Assembly (NCBI RefSeq): GCF_004791165.1
Contig: NZ_SRUZ01000008.1
Coordinates: 187,397 to 251,396, forward strand
DNA from: Mesorhizobium sp. M8A.F.Ca.ET.218.01.1.1
GTDB lineage: Bacteria > Pseudomonadota > Alphaproteobacteria > Rhizobiales > Rhizobiaceae
Reading direction: 5' to 3'
Length of the DNA: 64,000 nt
Part shown: positions 48,994 to 57,140 of the stretch, in pieces
Numbering within the stretch: position 1 is the first letter of the stretch
Layout of the letters: each line of letters starts with the position of its first letter
The notes under the pieces: model-generated
Seen by the model: the letters and a program-made list of their open reading frames with translations, nothing else
Told to the model about the DNA's origin: nothing
The model's database searches: none
Position numbers and translations under genes: made by a program

Positions 48994-51564
48994 TCAGCTC
49001 CGCATCTTCTCGCCACTCGGGTCGAAGGGCGCCTCGACATTGATGCGGGCCGGACGCCGGTGACCGAGGATCTCGATCTCGAACAGGCCGGCACTTTCAT
49101 CCTCGGCGAGTGCCGCCGGCACATAGCCTTGCGCCATCGATTTCTGCACGTAATGCGCATAGCCGCCCGACGTCACCCAGCCGACCACGCGCCAGTCGCC
49201 GTCGACGATGCCGCGCACGGCGGACGCGCCTTCGGCGGCCTTTGAACCGCGTATTTCCTTGCCTGAAGTGTCGAAGCGCGGCGCGCCGTAGCCATGCGGC
49301 TTCTCGACGGTGCCGTAATCCTTGCTGACCTTGGCCCAGATCGGCTCGTCGCCCATCACGTCGGCATCGGCCGCGTCGACGATGAAGGAGACGCGGCGCA
49401 GTTTTGGACCTTCCGCCTGTTCCTTGGCGGCGGCGTCGCGGCCGATGAAGTCGTTCTTCTCTAGCTTGATGAAACGGTCCATCGAACCTTCGAACGGGCC
49501 GTAGATCGGCCGCAGCTCGCGGAACCAGGTCGGGAAGTTCTTTTCCAGGCGCATGGACAGCAAGGCGCGCATGCCGAAATCGACCAGGCCGAATTCCTCG
49601 CCCGCTTCCTTGATCGCCTTATAGACCAGGCGCTCGTAGGCCGGCGCCATCCAGATTTCATAGCCGAGGTCGCCGGTGTAGGTGATGCGGTTGACCAGGC
49701 ACGGTGCGCCGCCGACCGCCATTTCGCGGAAATCCATGAAGCGGAACGCCTTGGTCGAAATGTCGACATCGACCAGCTTCTGCAGGAGGTCACGCGACTT
49801 CGGCCCGGCAATCGACAGGCCGACCAGCGTCTGGTCGAAGCGATGGATGCGCACCGAACCATCCTTCGGCAGATGCTTTTCGAACCAGCGCATGTGGTAC
49901 TTCTGCGCGGCCGACGACCCCCAGATCATGAAGCGGTCTTCACCGGCCTTGGCGATGGTGAAGTCGCCGATCAGCTTGCCGAATTCGTTGATCATCGGCG
50001 TCAGCACGATGCGGCCGGTCTTCGGCATGCGGTTGGTCATCAGCCGGTTGAGGAACTCTTCCGCACCCGGCCCCGATACTTCGTATTTGGCGAAGTTGGC
50101 GATTTCGGTGACGCCGACCCTTTCACGGGTGGCGCGCACTTCCTCGCCGATCGGCCCAAAATCGTTGGAGCGGTGGAAGGAGACGATGTCCTTCGGCTCC
50201 TTGCCCTTAGGCGCGAACCAGAGCGGGGTTTCGAGGCCCCACGAGTCGCCCATGACGGCGTTGTTGGTGAGCATGGTGTCGTAGAGCGGCGTCGTCTGGG
50301 CCGGGCGGGCGGCCGGCAGTTCCTCGTTGGGGAAGCGGATCGAGAAGCGGCGCGAATAGTTTTCGCGAACCTTGGCATTGGTGTAGCGCAGGCCGGCCCA
50401 CTCGCCGAAGCGGGCGACATCCATGCCCCAGACGTCGAAGCCCGGATCGCCATGGACCATCCAATTGGAGAGAGCGAGGCCGACGCCGCCGCCCTGGCTG
50501 AAGCCGGCCATAACGGCGCAGGCGCACCAGAAATTGGTCAGGCCCTGCACCGGGCCGACCAGCGGGTTTCCGTCGAGCGCGAAGGTGAAGGGGCCGTTGA
50601 TGATCTGCTTGATGCCGGCCTTTTCGATACCGGGGAAATGCTTGAAGCCGATTTCGAGCGACGGCGCGATGCGGTCGAGATCGGGCGGCAGCAGTTCATG
50701 GCCGAAATCCCACGGTGTGTTGACCGGCGACCACGGCTTGCAGGCCTTCTCGTAAGTGCCGAGCAGGATGCCGTTGCGTTCCTGGCGGGTGTAGATCTCG
50801 CCCTTGAAGTCAAGCACTCCGATCATTTCGCGGCCGGTCGACTTGTTGAATTCCTCGACCTCCGGCATCGGCTCGGTCAGGAGATACATGTGCTCCATGG
50901 CCAGCACCGGCAGCTCGACGCCGACCATGCGGCCGATCTCGCGCGCCCACAGGCCACCGCAGTTGACGACATGTTCAGCGTGAACCGTGCCCTGTTCGGT
51001 GACGACGTTCCAGGTGCCGTCCGGCTGCTGCGTCAGGTCGACGACGCGGTTGCGCAGCACGATCTCGGCGCCGAGTTTCTTGGCCGCCTTGGAGTAGGCG
51101 ATGGTGGTGCCGGAGGGGTCGAGATGGCCTTCGACCGGATCCCACATCGCGCCGATGAAATTGGTCTCGTCCATCAGCGGGAACATCGCCTTGGCCTCGG
51201 ACGGCGTGATCAGCTCGGTGTCCATGCCGAGATAGCGGCCCTTGGCGTGGGCCAGCCGCAGGAAATCCATGCGCTCGGGCGTATCAGCCATCATCACGCC
51301 GCCGGTCAGGTGCAGCGAGCAGGATTGGCCCGAAATCTCCTCGATCTCCTTGTAGAGCTGGACGGTGTAGGCCTGGAGCTTGGCGACGTTCGGATCGCCG
51401 TTCAGCGTATGAAAGCCGCCCGCCGCGTGCCAGGACGAGCCCGAGGTCAGCTCGGACCGCTCGATCAGCATGATGTCGGTCCAGCCGGCCTTGGCCAGGT
51501 GATAGAGCACGGAGCAGCCGACGACACCACCGCCGATGACAACCGCTTTTACATGAGATTTCAT
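48994..51564 (-). CDS. Dimethylglycine/sarcosine dehydrogenase-GcvT fusion
   Basis: Protein of 856 aa. The N-terminal FAD-dependent oxidase fold has the dinucleotide motif VVIGGGVVGCSVLYHLAKAG (about 8-27) and SGSSWHAAGG with His 46 at the position used for covalent flavin in this family. The C-terminal aminomethyltransferase (GcvT) half starts near 430 and includes YEVSGPGAEEFLNR, FRFMDFREMAVGG and GDLGYEIWM. This architecture oxidises an N-methyl group and hands formaldehyde to H4folate. Its start overlaps the DUF559 stop (ATGA). Dimethylglycine, sarcosine or a related methylated amine is the likely substrate. Confidence 0.87.
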   Translation of the reverse strand: MKSHVKAVVIGGGVVGCSVLYHLAKAGWTDIMLIERSELTSGSSWHAAGGFHTLNGDPNVAKLQAYTVQLYKEIEEISGQSCSLHLTGGVMMADTPERMDFLRLAHAKGRYLGMDTELITPSEAKAMFPLMDETNFIGAMWDPVEGHLDPSGTTIAYSKAAKKLGAEIVLRNRVVDLTQQPDGTWNVVTEQGTVHAEHVVNCGGLWAREIGRMVGVELPVLAMEHMYLLTEPMPEVEEFNKSTGREMIGVLDFKGEIYTRQERNGILLGTYEKACKPWSPVNTPWDFGHELLPPDLDRIAPSLEIGFKHFPGIEKAGIKQIINGPFTFALDGNPLVGPVQGLTNFWCACAVMAGFSQGGGVGLALSNWMVHGDPGFDVWGMDVARFGEWAGLRYTNAKVRENYSRRFSIRFPNEELPAARPAQTTPLYDTMLTNNAVMGDSWGLETPLWFAPKGKEPKDIVSFHRSNDFGPIGEEVRATRERVGVTEIANFAKYEVSGPGAEEFLNRLMTNRMPKTGRIVLTPMINEFGKLIGDFTIAKAGEDRFMIWGSSAAQKYHMRWFEKHLPKDGSVRIHRFDQTLVGLSIAGPKSRDLLQKLVDVDISTKAFRFMDFREMAVGGAPCLVNRITYTGDLGYEIWMAPAYERLVYKAIKEAGEEFGLVDFGMRALLSMRLEKNFPTWFRELRPIYGPFEGSMDRFIKLEKNDFIGRDAAAKEQAEGPKLRRVSFIVDAADADVMGDEPIWAKVSKDYGTVEKPHGYGAPRFDTSGKEIRGSKAAEGASAVRGIVDGDWRVVGWVTSGGYAHYVQKSMAQGYVPAALAEDESAGLFEIEILGHRRPARINVEAPFDPSGEKMRS

Positions 51565-52022
51565 GAAGATAGGTCCGTTTTTGAAGAGATTGAATCGAAT
51601 GAGTGGGGCGTGAAAACAAGGCGGAGGTCGGATGCAGCCGTGTTTTCGGCGAGCCTTCCATCAAGCGCGGCAAGGATGGTTTCACAGACGGAAGTACGTT
51701 GTTTCAGGACATCATGGTTCCAGACACGCAGGATCGAATAGCCTTGGGGGCGCATGAAATCGTCGCGGCGACGGTCATAGGGGCTGTCGGCGTGTCGGTG
51801 GCCGTCGACCTCAACGACAAGCCATTTTTCGCGGCAGGCGAAGTCTGCAAAGAAGGGGCCGATGGAAAACTGACGGGTAAAGCGATGGCCGCCAAGCTTG
51901 CGCGCCTTCAGCTCAAGCCAAAGCAATGCTTCCGCCTGATTGCCGGCTTGCCGGAGTTTTCGTGCTCGCGGGGTCGTGCCTGCTTTTCGGCGGCTGCGCG
52001 TTGCGTGACCGGCTTCCCCCAC
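51561..52022 (-). CDS. DUF559 endonuclease-like protein
   Basis: Protein of about 153 aa of the Vsr-related DUF559 family: QAEALLWLELKARKLGGHRFTRQFSIGPFFADFAC and EKWLVVEVDGHRHADSPYD near the middle (Glu, Asp and His positions). The start is uncertain because its N terminus runs into an intergenic palindromic repeat; GTG 52022 within that repeat is used here. Its stop overlaps the start of the dehydrogenase. It is an odd member of a catabolic operon and was probably brought in or reshaped together with the repeat. Confidence 0.7.
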   Translation of the reverse strand: MGEAGHATRSRRKAGTTPRARKLRQAGNQAEALLWLELKARKLGGHRFTRQFSIGPFFADFACREKWLVVEVDGHRHADSPYDRRRDDFMRPQGYSILRVWNHDVLKQRTSVCETILAALDGRLAENTAASDLRLVFTPHSFDSISSKTDLSS

Positions 52023-52157
52023 TCCGTCGCCGCTTCGCGGCGCCACCTCTCCCCACTCCGGAGGGAGAGGAAGGGAGCCAGCCGGCATAAGCTCGCGCCT
52101 TTCCTCTCCCCCGTCGATCGGGGGAGAGGTGTCGAGCGAAGCTCGACGGAGTGGGGG
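52016..52157. repeat. RIME-like intergenic palindromic element
   Basis: About 142 bp with perfect 14-bp outer arms (CCCCCACTCCGTCG / CGACGGAGTGGGGG) and nested inverted segments CCTCTCCCC and GGGGAGAGG. Typical of RIME-type repeats in rhizobia. It lies between MttB copy 2 and DUF559. Confidence 0.72.
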
Positions 52158-52181
52158 TCGACCGTTCATCAGCAATATAGA

Positions 52182-53759
52182 TCAAAAATCGGTCGGTGCG
52201 CCGCCTTCGGCGGTGCGCTTCTGGACGAAGGCGTTGAGTTCCTCGCGGATCGCCGGGTCCATGTAAGGCTCCTCATAGGACGCCAGCCGCTCCTTCCAGA
52301 CCTTGTTGGCCTTTTCCAGCGCTGTCGGCGAGCCGGCTTCGGCCCAGGTCTCGAAATTGCGCCAGTCGGACAGGATGGGCGAATAGAAGGCGGTCTTGTA
52401 ACGATCCTGCGTGTGCTGGGTGCCGAAGAAGTGGCCGCCGGGGCCTACCGACTGGATGGCGTCGAAGCCGAGCGCCTCTTCGGAGAGGTCGAGCGGGGTC
52501 AGGAATTCTGCCACCATCTGCAACAGGTCGATGTCCAGAATGGTCTTCTCGTAGGAGCAGCGCAGGCCACCTTCCAGCCAGCCTGCGGCGTGCATCATCA
52601 GATTGCCGCCGCCCTGGATGGCACCCCACAGCGAGAACACGCTTTCATAGGCTGCCTGCGCGTCGACCGTGTTGGCCGCGCAGGTGTTGGAGGTGCGGTA
52701 GGGAATGTTGTAGCGGCGGGCAAGCTGGCCACCGACGAGTTGCGCCTTCATGTATTCGGGCGTGCCGAATGCCGGTGACCCGGATTTCATGTCGACATTG
52801 GAAGTGAAGCCGCCATAGCCGACCGGCGCGCCCTTGCGCACCATCTGGGCGAAAGCAATGCCCGACAGCGCCTCGGCGTTCTGCTGCACCAGCGCGCCGG
52901 CAATGGTGACGGGCGCCATGGCGCCCGACAGGGTGAAGGGCGTGACGATGACGACCTGGCCCTTGCTCGACATCTGGATGATGCCTTCCATCATCGGCAC
53001 GTCGAGCTTGAGCGGTGAATTGGTGTTGATGATGGTGAAGACGGACGGCTCCGCGAGCAGTTGCTCGTGGCTGATGCCGCGCGCGATGCGGGTGATCTCG
53101 ATGCCGTCGACATTGCGCTCCTTGCCGAGCGAATAGATGTGGAACACCTTGTCGGTCAGCGTTGCGAGGTCGCGGATGCATTCGAGGTGGCGGACCGACG
53201 GGTGGATATCGGTCGGCTCGACCGGATAGCCGCCCGTGCAGTTCAGGATGTTGTGCATCTGGGCCAGCCGCAGGAAATTGCGATAATCCTGCTGGTTGCC
53301 CGGTCGGCGGCCACGATCGATGTCGGAGCAATTGGGTGCCGAGGCCATCATCGAAATGATGAGATTGTCGCCGCCGAAGCGCAAATTGTGCGCGGGATTG
53401 CGGGCATGAATGGTGAATTCGGACGGGCAGTTCGACACCAGATCGAGGATCATGTCGCTGTCGAAGCGCACCCGCTCAGAGCCCTCGCGGACATCGGCGC
53501 CATGCGCCTTCATGATGCGGCGGGCTTCGTCGTGCAGCACATCGACACCGATTTCCCTGAGCACGCGCAGGGAGGCGAGGTGGATCGATTCGAGTTCGTC
53601 CTCGGAAACCAGCTTGGTCGGCGTCAGTGGATTTTTCAGTTGGCGGAAAGCTGGCTGCTCGAAGGCGGCCGAGCCTCCGGCGCGCTTGCCGGCGCGACCG
53701 CCACGGCGGGCACGGTCGGGTGCCAAAGCCGGCTCTGAGGGTTGTAGGGCGGCGGTCAT
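52182..53759 (-). CDS. MttB-superfamily methyltransferase (non-pyrrolysine), copy 2
   Basis: Protein of 525 aa, related to but clearly distinct from copy 1. Shared landmarks are VLREIGVDVLHDEA, NCTGGYPVEPTDIHPS, TIINTNSPLKLDVPMMEG, MHAAGWLEGGLRCSYEK and GPGGHFFGTQHTQDRYKTAF. No in-frame amber codon. Disordered Arg/Gly/Ala-rich N terminus (about 1-35). RBS CGAGGA. No second corrinoid-protein gene is seen nearby, so it may share the one at 34026 or use a distant partner. First main gene of the operon with dimethylglycine dehydrogenase and DddP-like genes; substrate likely another betaine or sulfonium compound. Confidence 0.86.
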   Translation of the reverse strand: MTAALQPSEPALAPDRARRGGRAGKRAGGSAAFEQPAFRQLKNPLTPTKLVSEDELESIHLASLRVLREIGVDVLHDEARRIMKAHGADVREGSERVRFDSDMILDLVSNCPSEFTIHARNPAHNLRFGGDNLIISMMASAPNCSDIDRGRRPGNQQDYRNFLRLAQMHNILNCTGGYPVEPTDIHPSVRHLECIRDLATLTDKVFHIYSLGKERNVDGIEITRIARGISHEQLLAEPSVFTIINTNSPLKLDVPMMEGIIQMSSKGQVVIVTPFTLSGAMAPVTIAGALVQQNAEALSGIAFAQMVRKGAPVGYGGFTSNVDMKSGSPAFGTPEYMKAQLVGGQLARRYNIPYRTSNTCAANTVDAQAAYESVFSLWGAIQGGGNLMMHAAGWLEGGLRCSYEKTILDIDLLQMVAEFLTPLDLSEEALGFDAIQSVGPGGHFFGTQHTQDRYKTAFYSPILSDWRNFETWAEAGSPTALEKANKVWKERLASYEEPYMDPAIREELNAFVQKRTAEGGAPTDF

Positions 53760-53902
53760 GATGGTCCTCGTAGGATGCGATAACGGGCGGCATAATGGAC
53801 CGGCGCCCGTCCGGCCATTGCGGAGGCGGCGACCACTAGGGCGAGGGAAGCGACATGCCCGGACGGCAACCGCGCTGCCGCGACATTCGCCTGATCATTC
53901 AT
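53756..53902 (-). CDS. Possible 48-aa leader protein of the MttB-2 operon
   Basis: Frame from ATG 53902, ending in an ATGA overlap with MttB copy 2. Contains a short hydrophobic stretch (HVASLALVVAASAMAG). The RBS (AAGGG) directly abuts the start, which weakens the call. Function unknown; a leader or coupling peptide is possible. Confidence 0.32.
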   Translation of the reverse strand: MNDQANVAAARLPSGHVASLALVVAASAMAGRAPVHYAARYRILRGPS

Positions 53903-54014
53903 CCCTTGGCGCAAGCGGATTTTCCTCGGCGGCCCTTTCTTTCCCTGGATCGAGCCAGTAGCTGGTGAGCCTGTCGCCGGGGAGGTCAGCCGGCGCCTCA
54001 CATGGAATGACAGC

Positions 54015-55190
54015 ATGGTCGCAACCGGCTCGAGCGAAGGCGAAGCGGGAACGCAGTGGGCAGCGCTCGCCGGCGTCACCGCCGCGCTGGCCATGTTCGG
54101 AGCGGCGCAAGGGCTGAGTTCGCCGCTGTTCACGCTGCTGATGCAGAAGCAAGGCATGTCGCCAGGCCTGATCGGCCTGTCGGCGGCGATGATGCCGCTC
54201 GGGCTGATCCTGTCGGCTTCCTTCGTGCCGGCGGCGGTTCGGCTGGTCGGTGCGCGAAACCTGGCAGTCGGATGCTCGCTGATCGGAGCGCTGTGCTTCC
54301 TGGGCATCGGCTATCTGCAGAACTGGTTGGCCTGGTACGTCATCCGCTTCATCATCGGGGTGGTCATCAATCCGCTCTACATCCTTGGCGAGGTGTGGGC
54401 GCTGTCGCTGGCGCCGCCGTCGCGACGCGGGCGCGTCATGGGCGTGTTCAACACGCTGATGGGAGCCGGCTATTCGGCGGGTCCGTTCACCCTGACCTTT
54501 GTCGGCATAGAGGGATGGGGGCCTTTCAGCGTCGGCATTGGCGGCTTTGTACTTTGCGCGGTCATCCTGCGTCTCGTCTCCTCGAAGCTTGCCGGCTTTG
54601 AGGATGACGGCCAGCCGGCAGGAAGTTTTGTGGGTTTTGCCCGGCTGGCGCCGGCGCTGCTTCTGGCCGTGCTGGTCTCGGCTGCCGTCCAGCAGAGCAC
54701 CTATGCGCTGGTCCCGGTCTTCGGCGCCGGCTATGGCCTGCCCGAGGCCGTGCTGGCTGCTTTGGTGATGGCGCTGTCGCTTGGCAACATCCTTTTGCAG
54801 ATACCGCTTGGCCTGCTCGCCGAACGCTTCGGCGGCCGGCCGATGATCCTGGCCTGTGCGGTGGCGACGACCACTTGCGCTGTCCTGCTGCCGCTGCTGA
54901 TCACCACACCGCTGATCTGGGGCGTGCTTCTGGTAATGGGCGCGGTCGGCTACGGCGTCTATACGATGGCGCTCGTCGAACTCGGCAGCCGCTTCGGGGG
55001 CTCGCTGCTGGTCACCGGCAATGCGGCTTTCGCCTTGCTGTGGGGCGTCGGCGGCATCGTCGGTCCGCCGGGCGCGGGCCTGCTGATGCAAGCGATCGGA
55101 CCACTGGGATTGCCGACCGTAATCATTGGCCTCGACGCTTTGCTGGTCGCCTTCGCGCTCTATAGATCGGCCCGCCGCGGAGGCTCCTGA
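54015..55190 (+). CDS. MFS transporter (YcaD-like), copy 1
   Basis: Membrane transporter of 391 aa with twelve hydrophobic segments and MFS landmarks (RRGRVMGVFNTLMGAGYSAG; ERFGGRPMI). Divergent from the MttB-2 operon with 112 nt to the small leader frame. It might import or export the operon's substrate; no direct evidence. A related gene follows. Confidence 0.85.
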   Translation: MVATGSSEGEAGTQWAALAGVTAALAMFGAAQGLSSPLFTLLMQKQGMSPGLIGLSAAMMPLGLILSASFVPAAVRLVGARNLAVGCSLIGALCFLGIGYLQNWLAWYVIRFIIGVVINPLYILGEVWALSLAPPSRRGRVMGVFNTLMGAGYSAGPFTLTFVGIEGWGPFSVGIGGFVLCAVILRLVSSKLAGFEDDGQPAGSFVGFARLAPALLLAVLVSAAVQQSTYALVPVFGAGYGLPEAVLAALVMALSLGNILLQIPLGLLAERFGGRPMILACAVATTTCAVLLPLLITTPLIWGVLLVMGAVGYGVYTMALVELGSRFGGSLLVTGNAAFALLWGVGGIVGPPGAGLLMQAIGPLGLPTVIIGLDALLVAFALYRSARRGGS

Positions 55191-55286
55191 CAAGGTTTGG
55201 CTGGAGCCGCGCGTCGGTTCGGGCCGCAGGGCTTACCGCCATCGGGCCGAACCGCTAAGTCTGCAACCGCGACGGCACTGGGGATC

Positions 55287-56447
55287 ATGGACTTGGTGGA
55301 CACCAAAAGCGACGAGAGGATGCAGTGGGCGGCGATCACCGGTGTGATCGCGACCGTGTCCGTGTTCGCCATCGCGCAGGGCCTGTCCTATCCGCTTTTG
55401 AGCTTCATCCTGCAGCGCCAGGGCGTCTCGCCAGCGATGATCGGCCTGTCGGCGGCAATGACCCCTGTCGGCTTCATCCTGTCATCGCCGCTGATACCTG
55501 GCCTGGCGCGCCGGTTCGGGGCAGGGCGCACGGCGCTCACCTGCGCCGCATTCTCGGCTATCGTGCTGGCGTTGATCGGCTGGACGCAGAACGTCTATCT
55601 CTGGTTTCCGCTGCGCTTCCTGATCGGCGTGGTGACCAACCCGCTCTATGTGCTCAGTGAAATCTGGGTGATCGCGCTGGCACCGCCGGCCCGGCGCGGC
55701 CGCATCATGGGTCTCTATTCGACGATCATTTCCGCCGGCTTCGCGACCGGGCCGCTTTGCCTGCTTGCCGTCGGCACGGAAGGCTGGCCGCCATTCCTTG
55801 TCGGGATTGGCGCCTTCGTGCTGTGCGGCTTTTGCCTGGCGTCGGTTCTGCCGCAGCTGCCCAGGGTGGACGAGGCCGGGCATCGGGTTTCGGTGATGGG
55901 TTTCATGCCGCTTGCCTGGCTGCTTCTGTCGGCGGTGGTCGTGGCCGCCGGCTTCGAGCAGGCGGCGCTGGCGCTGCTGCCTGTCTATGGCACGCATCAT
56001 GGCATCGCGGAGGCGCGCATGTCGGCGCTGCTGGCGGTCATGATTGCCGGCAACATTGCCATGCAGGTGCCGCTTGGCCTGCTGGCCGAGCGGCTGACGG
56101 CCCGCCTGGTACGTTTCCTCTGCGTCTTGCTGACGCTGGGCGGCTGTGTGCTGCTGCCGCTGCTGATCGAAACCCCGCTGATATGGCCCTGCGTCTTCGT
56201 CTGGGGCGCGGTGTCCTACGGCATCTACACGATGTCGATCATCGAGCTCGGCGAGCGCTTTACCGGCTCGGCGCTGGTTGCCGGCAATGCGGCATTCTCG
56301 CTGATGTGGGGCGTCGGCGGCATTCTGGTCCCGCCGCTTACCGGTGGCATGATGGATGTGCTTGGCGCGGGTGGCCTGCCGGCCACGCTTGGCGCGATCT
56401 GCGCCACGCTGGCGCTGGCGACGCTTATTCGAAGACGGGTTGTGTAG
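55287..56447 (+). CDS. MFS transporter (YcaD-like), copy 2
   Basis: Transporter of 386 aa in tandem with copy 1 and clearly paralogous: GLSSPL versus GLSYPLL, SPGLIGLSAAM versus SPAMIGLSAAM, VTGNAAFALLWGVGGI versus VAGNAAFSLMWGVGGI. ATG 55287 chosen; a longer frame starts at 55197 without support. The duplication looks old, since most positions differ. Confidence 0.85.
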   Translation: MDLVDTKSDERMQWAAITGVIATVSVFAIAQGLSYPLLSFILQRQGVSPAMIGLSAAMTPVGFILSSPLIPGLARRFGAGRTALTCAAFSAIVLALIGWTQNVYLWFPLRFLIGVVTNPLYVLSEIWVIALAPPARRGRIMGLYSTIISAGFATGPLCLLAVGTEGWPPFLVGIGAFVLCGFCLASVLPQLPRVDEAGHRVSVMGFMPLAWLLLSAVVVAAGFEQAALALLPVYGTHHGIAEARMSALLAVMIAGNIAMQVPLGLLAERLTARLVRFLCVLLTLGGCVLLPLLIETPLIWPCVFVWGAVSYGIYTMSIIELGERFTGSALVAGNAAFSLMWGVGGILVPPLTGGMMDVLGAGGLPATLGAICATLALATLIRRRVV

Positions 56448-56466
56448 CATCGGGGTATCGGGATGC

Positions 56467-57018
56467 TCAAATCCCTGGTCCCGGTTTGCTCGCCAGCCTG
56501 AAAATGGCCCAGAGGTCACAGTCGGCATGGCGTTCTTCGGGATGCATCCTGCGCGGCGAATCCCGAATCTCCACGGCTCGATCGAAGTCATCAATCAGCC
56601 CGACCCTGGACAGCTCTGCATTTGCAAACACGTCTGGGAAGCCACCGCAATTGGTCAAAGCGCTGACGCCGACAGCCTGATCCATCAGGTCATAGCCCAT
56701 GAAGGTGAACCCGTCCCAACCAAGCGATCGTACGTCTGCCGGAGGCCTTCGGATGACGCCAAGGATGTTGAAGTTGGCGGGATCGCCCAATTCCGAGAGC
56801 AGGAAGTCCAGGTCGACAAAGAAATCGAGCATGTTGTCTTCGTTGACGATGTGAGGCCAGTAGTTGTCCTTGATCTGCGGGAGCGCAACCGGGCAAAGCA
56901 TTCCGTCGAGCGTAACGACTTCGGTCAACTGGGTGAGGCCCGACCACTCGATGTATTCCCTCCACCCGCTTCCGTGGAATGGGCTGAACTTCTCGGTTGC
57001 GATGTGAAGATGTTGCAT
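56467..57018 (-). CDS. Hypothetical protein, 183 aa
   Basis: Soluble acidic protein with WREYIEWSGLTQLTEVVTLDGMLCP, and a middle segment FNILGVIRRPPADVRSLGWDGFTFMGYDLMD followed by ALTNCGG. It resembles small immunity- or SUKH-like proteins in composition, but no family can be claimed. Divergent from the S9 peptidase gene. Confidence 0.55.
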   Translation of the reverse strand: MQHLHIATEKFSPFHGSGWREYIEWSGLTQLTEVVTLDGMLCPVALPQIKDNYWPHIVNEDNMLDFFVDLDFLLSELGDPANFNILGVIRRPPADVRSLGWDGFTFMGYDLMDQAVGVSALTNCGGFPDVFANAELSRVGLIDDFDRAVEIRDSPRRMHPEERHADCDLWAIFRLASKPGPGI

Positions 57019-57140
57019 GCCGGCTGCCTGCTCTGAACAGCTGTCGCGTCCGCGAACCGTTTTACGTGTTCCCGTTGAATGTCGGTAGCGTCATGCCGAT
57101 GTTTGTGGCACCGAGCCTGATGAATTTTTCGGAGACCCGC

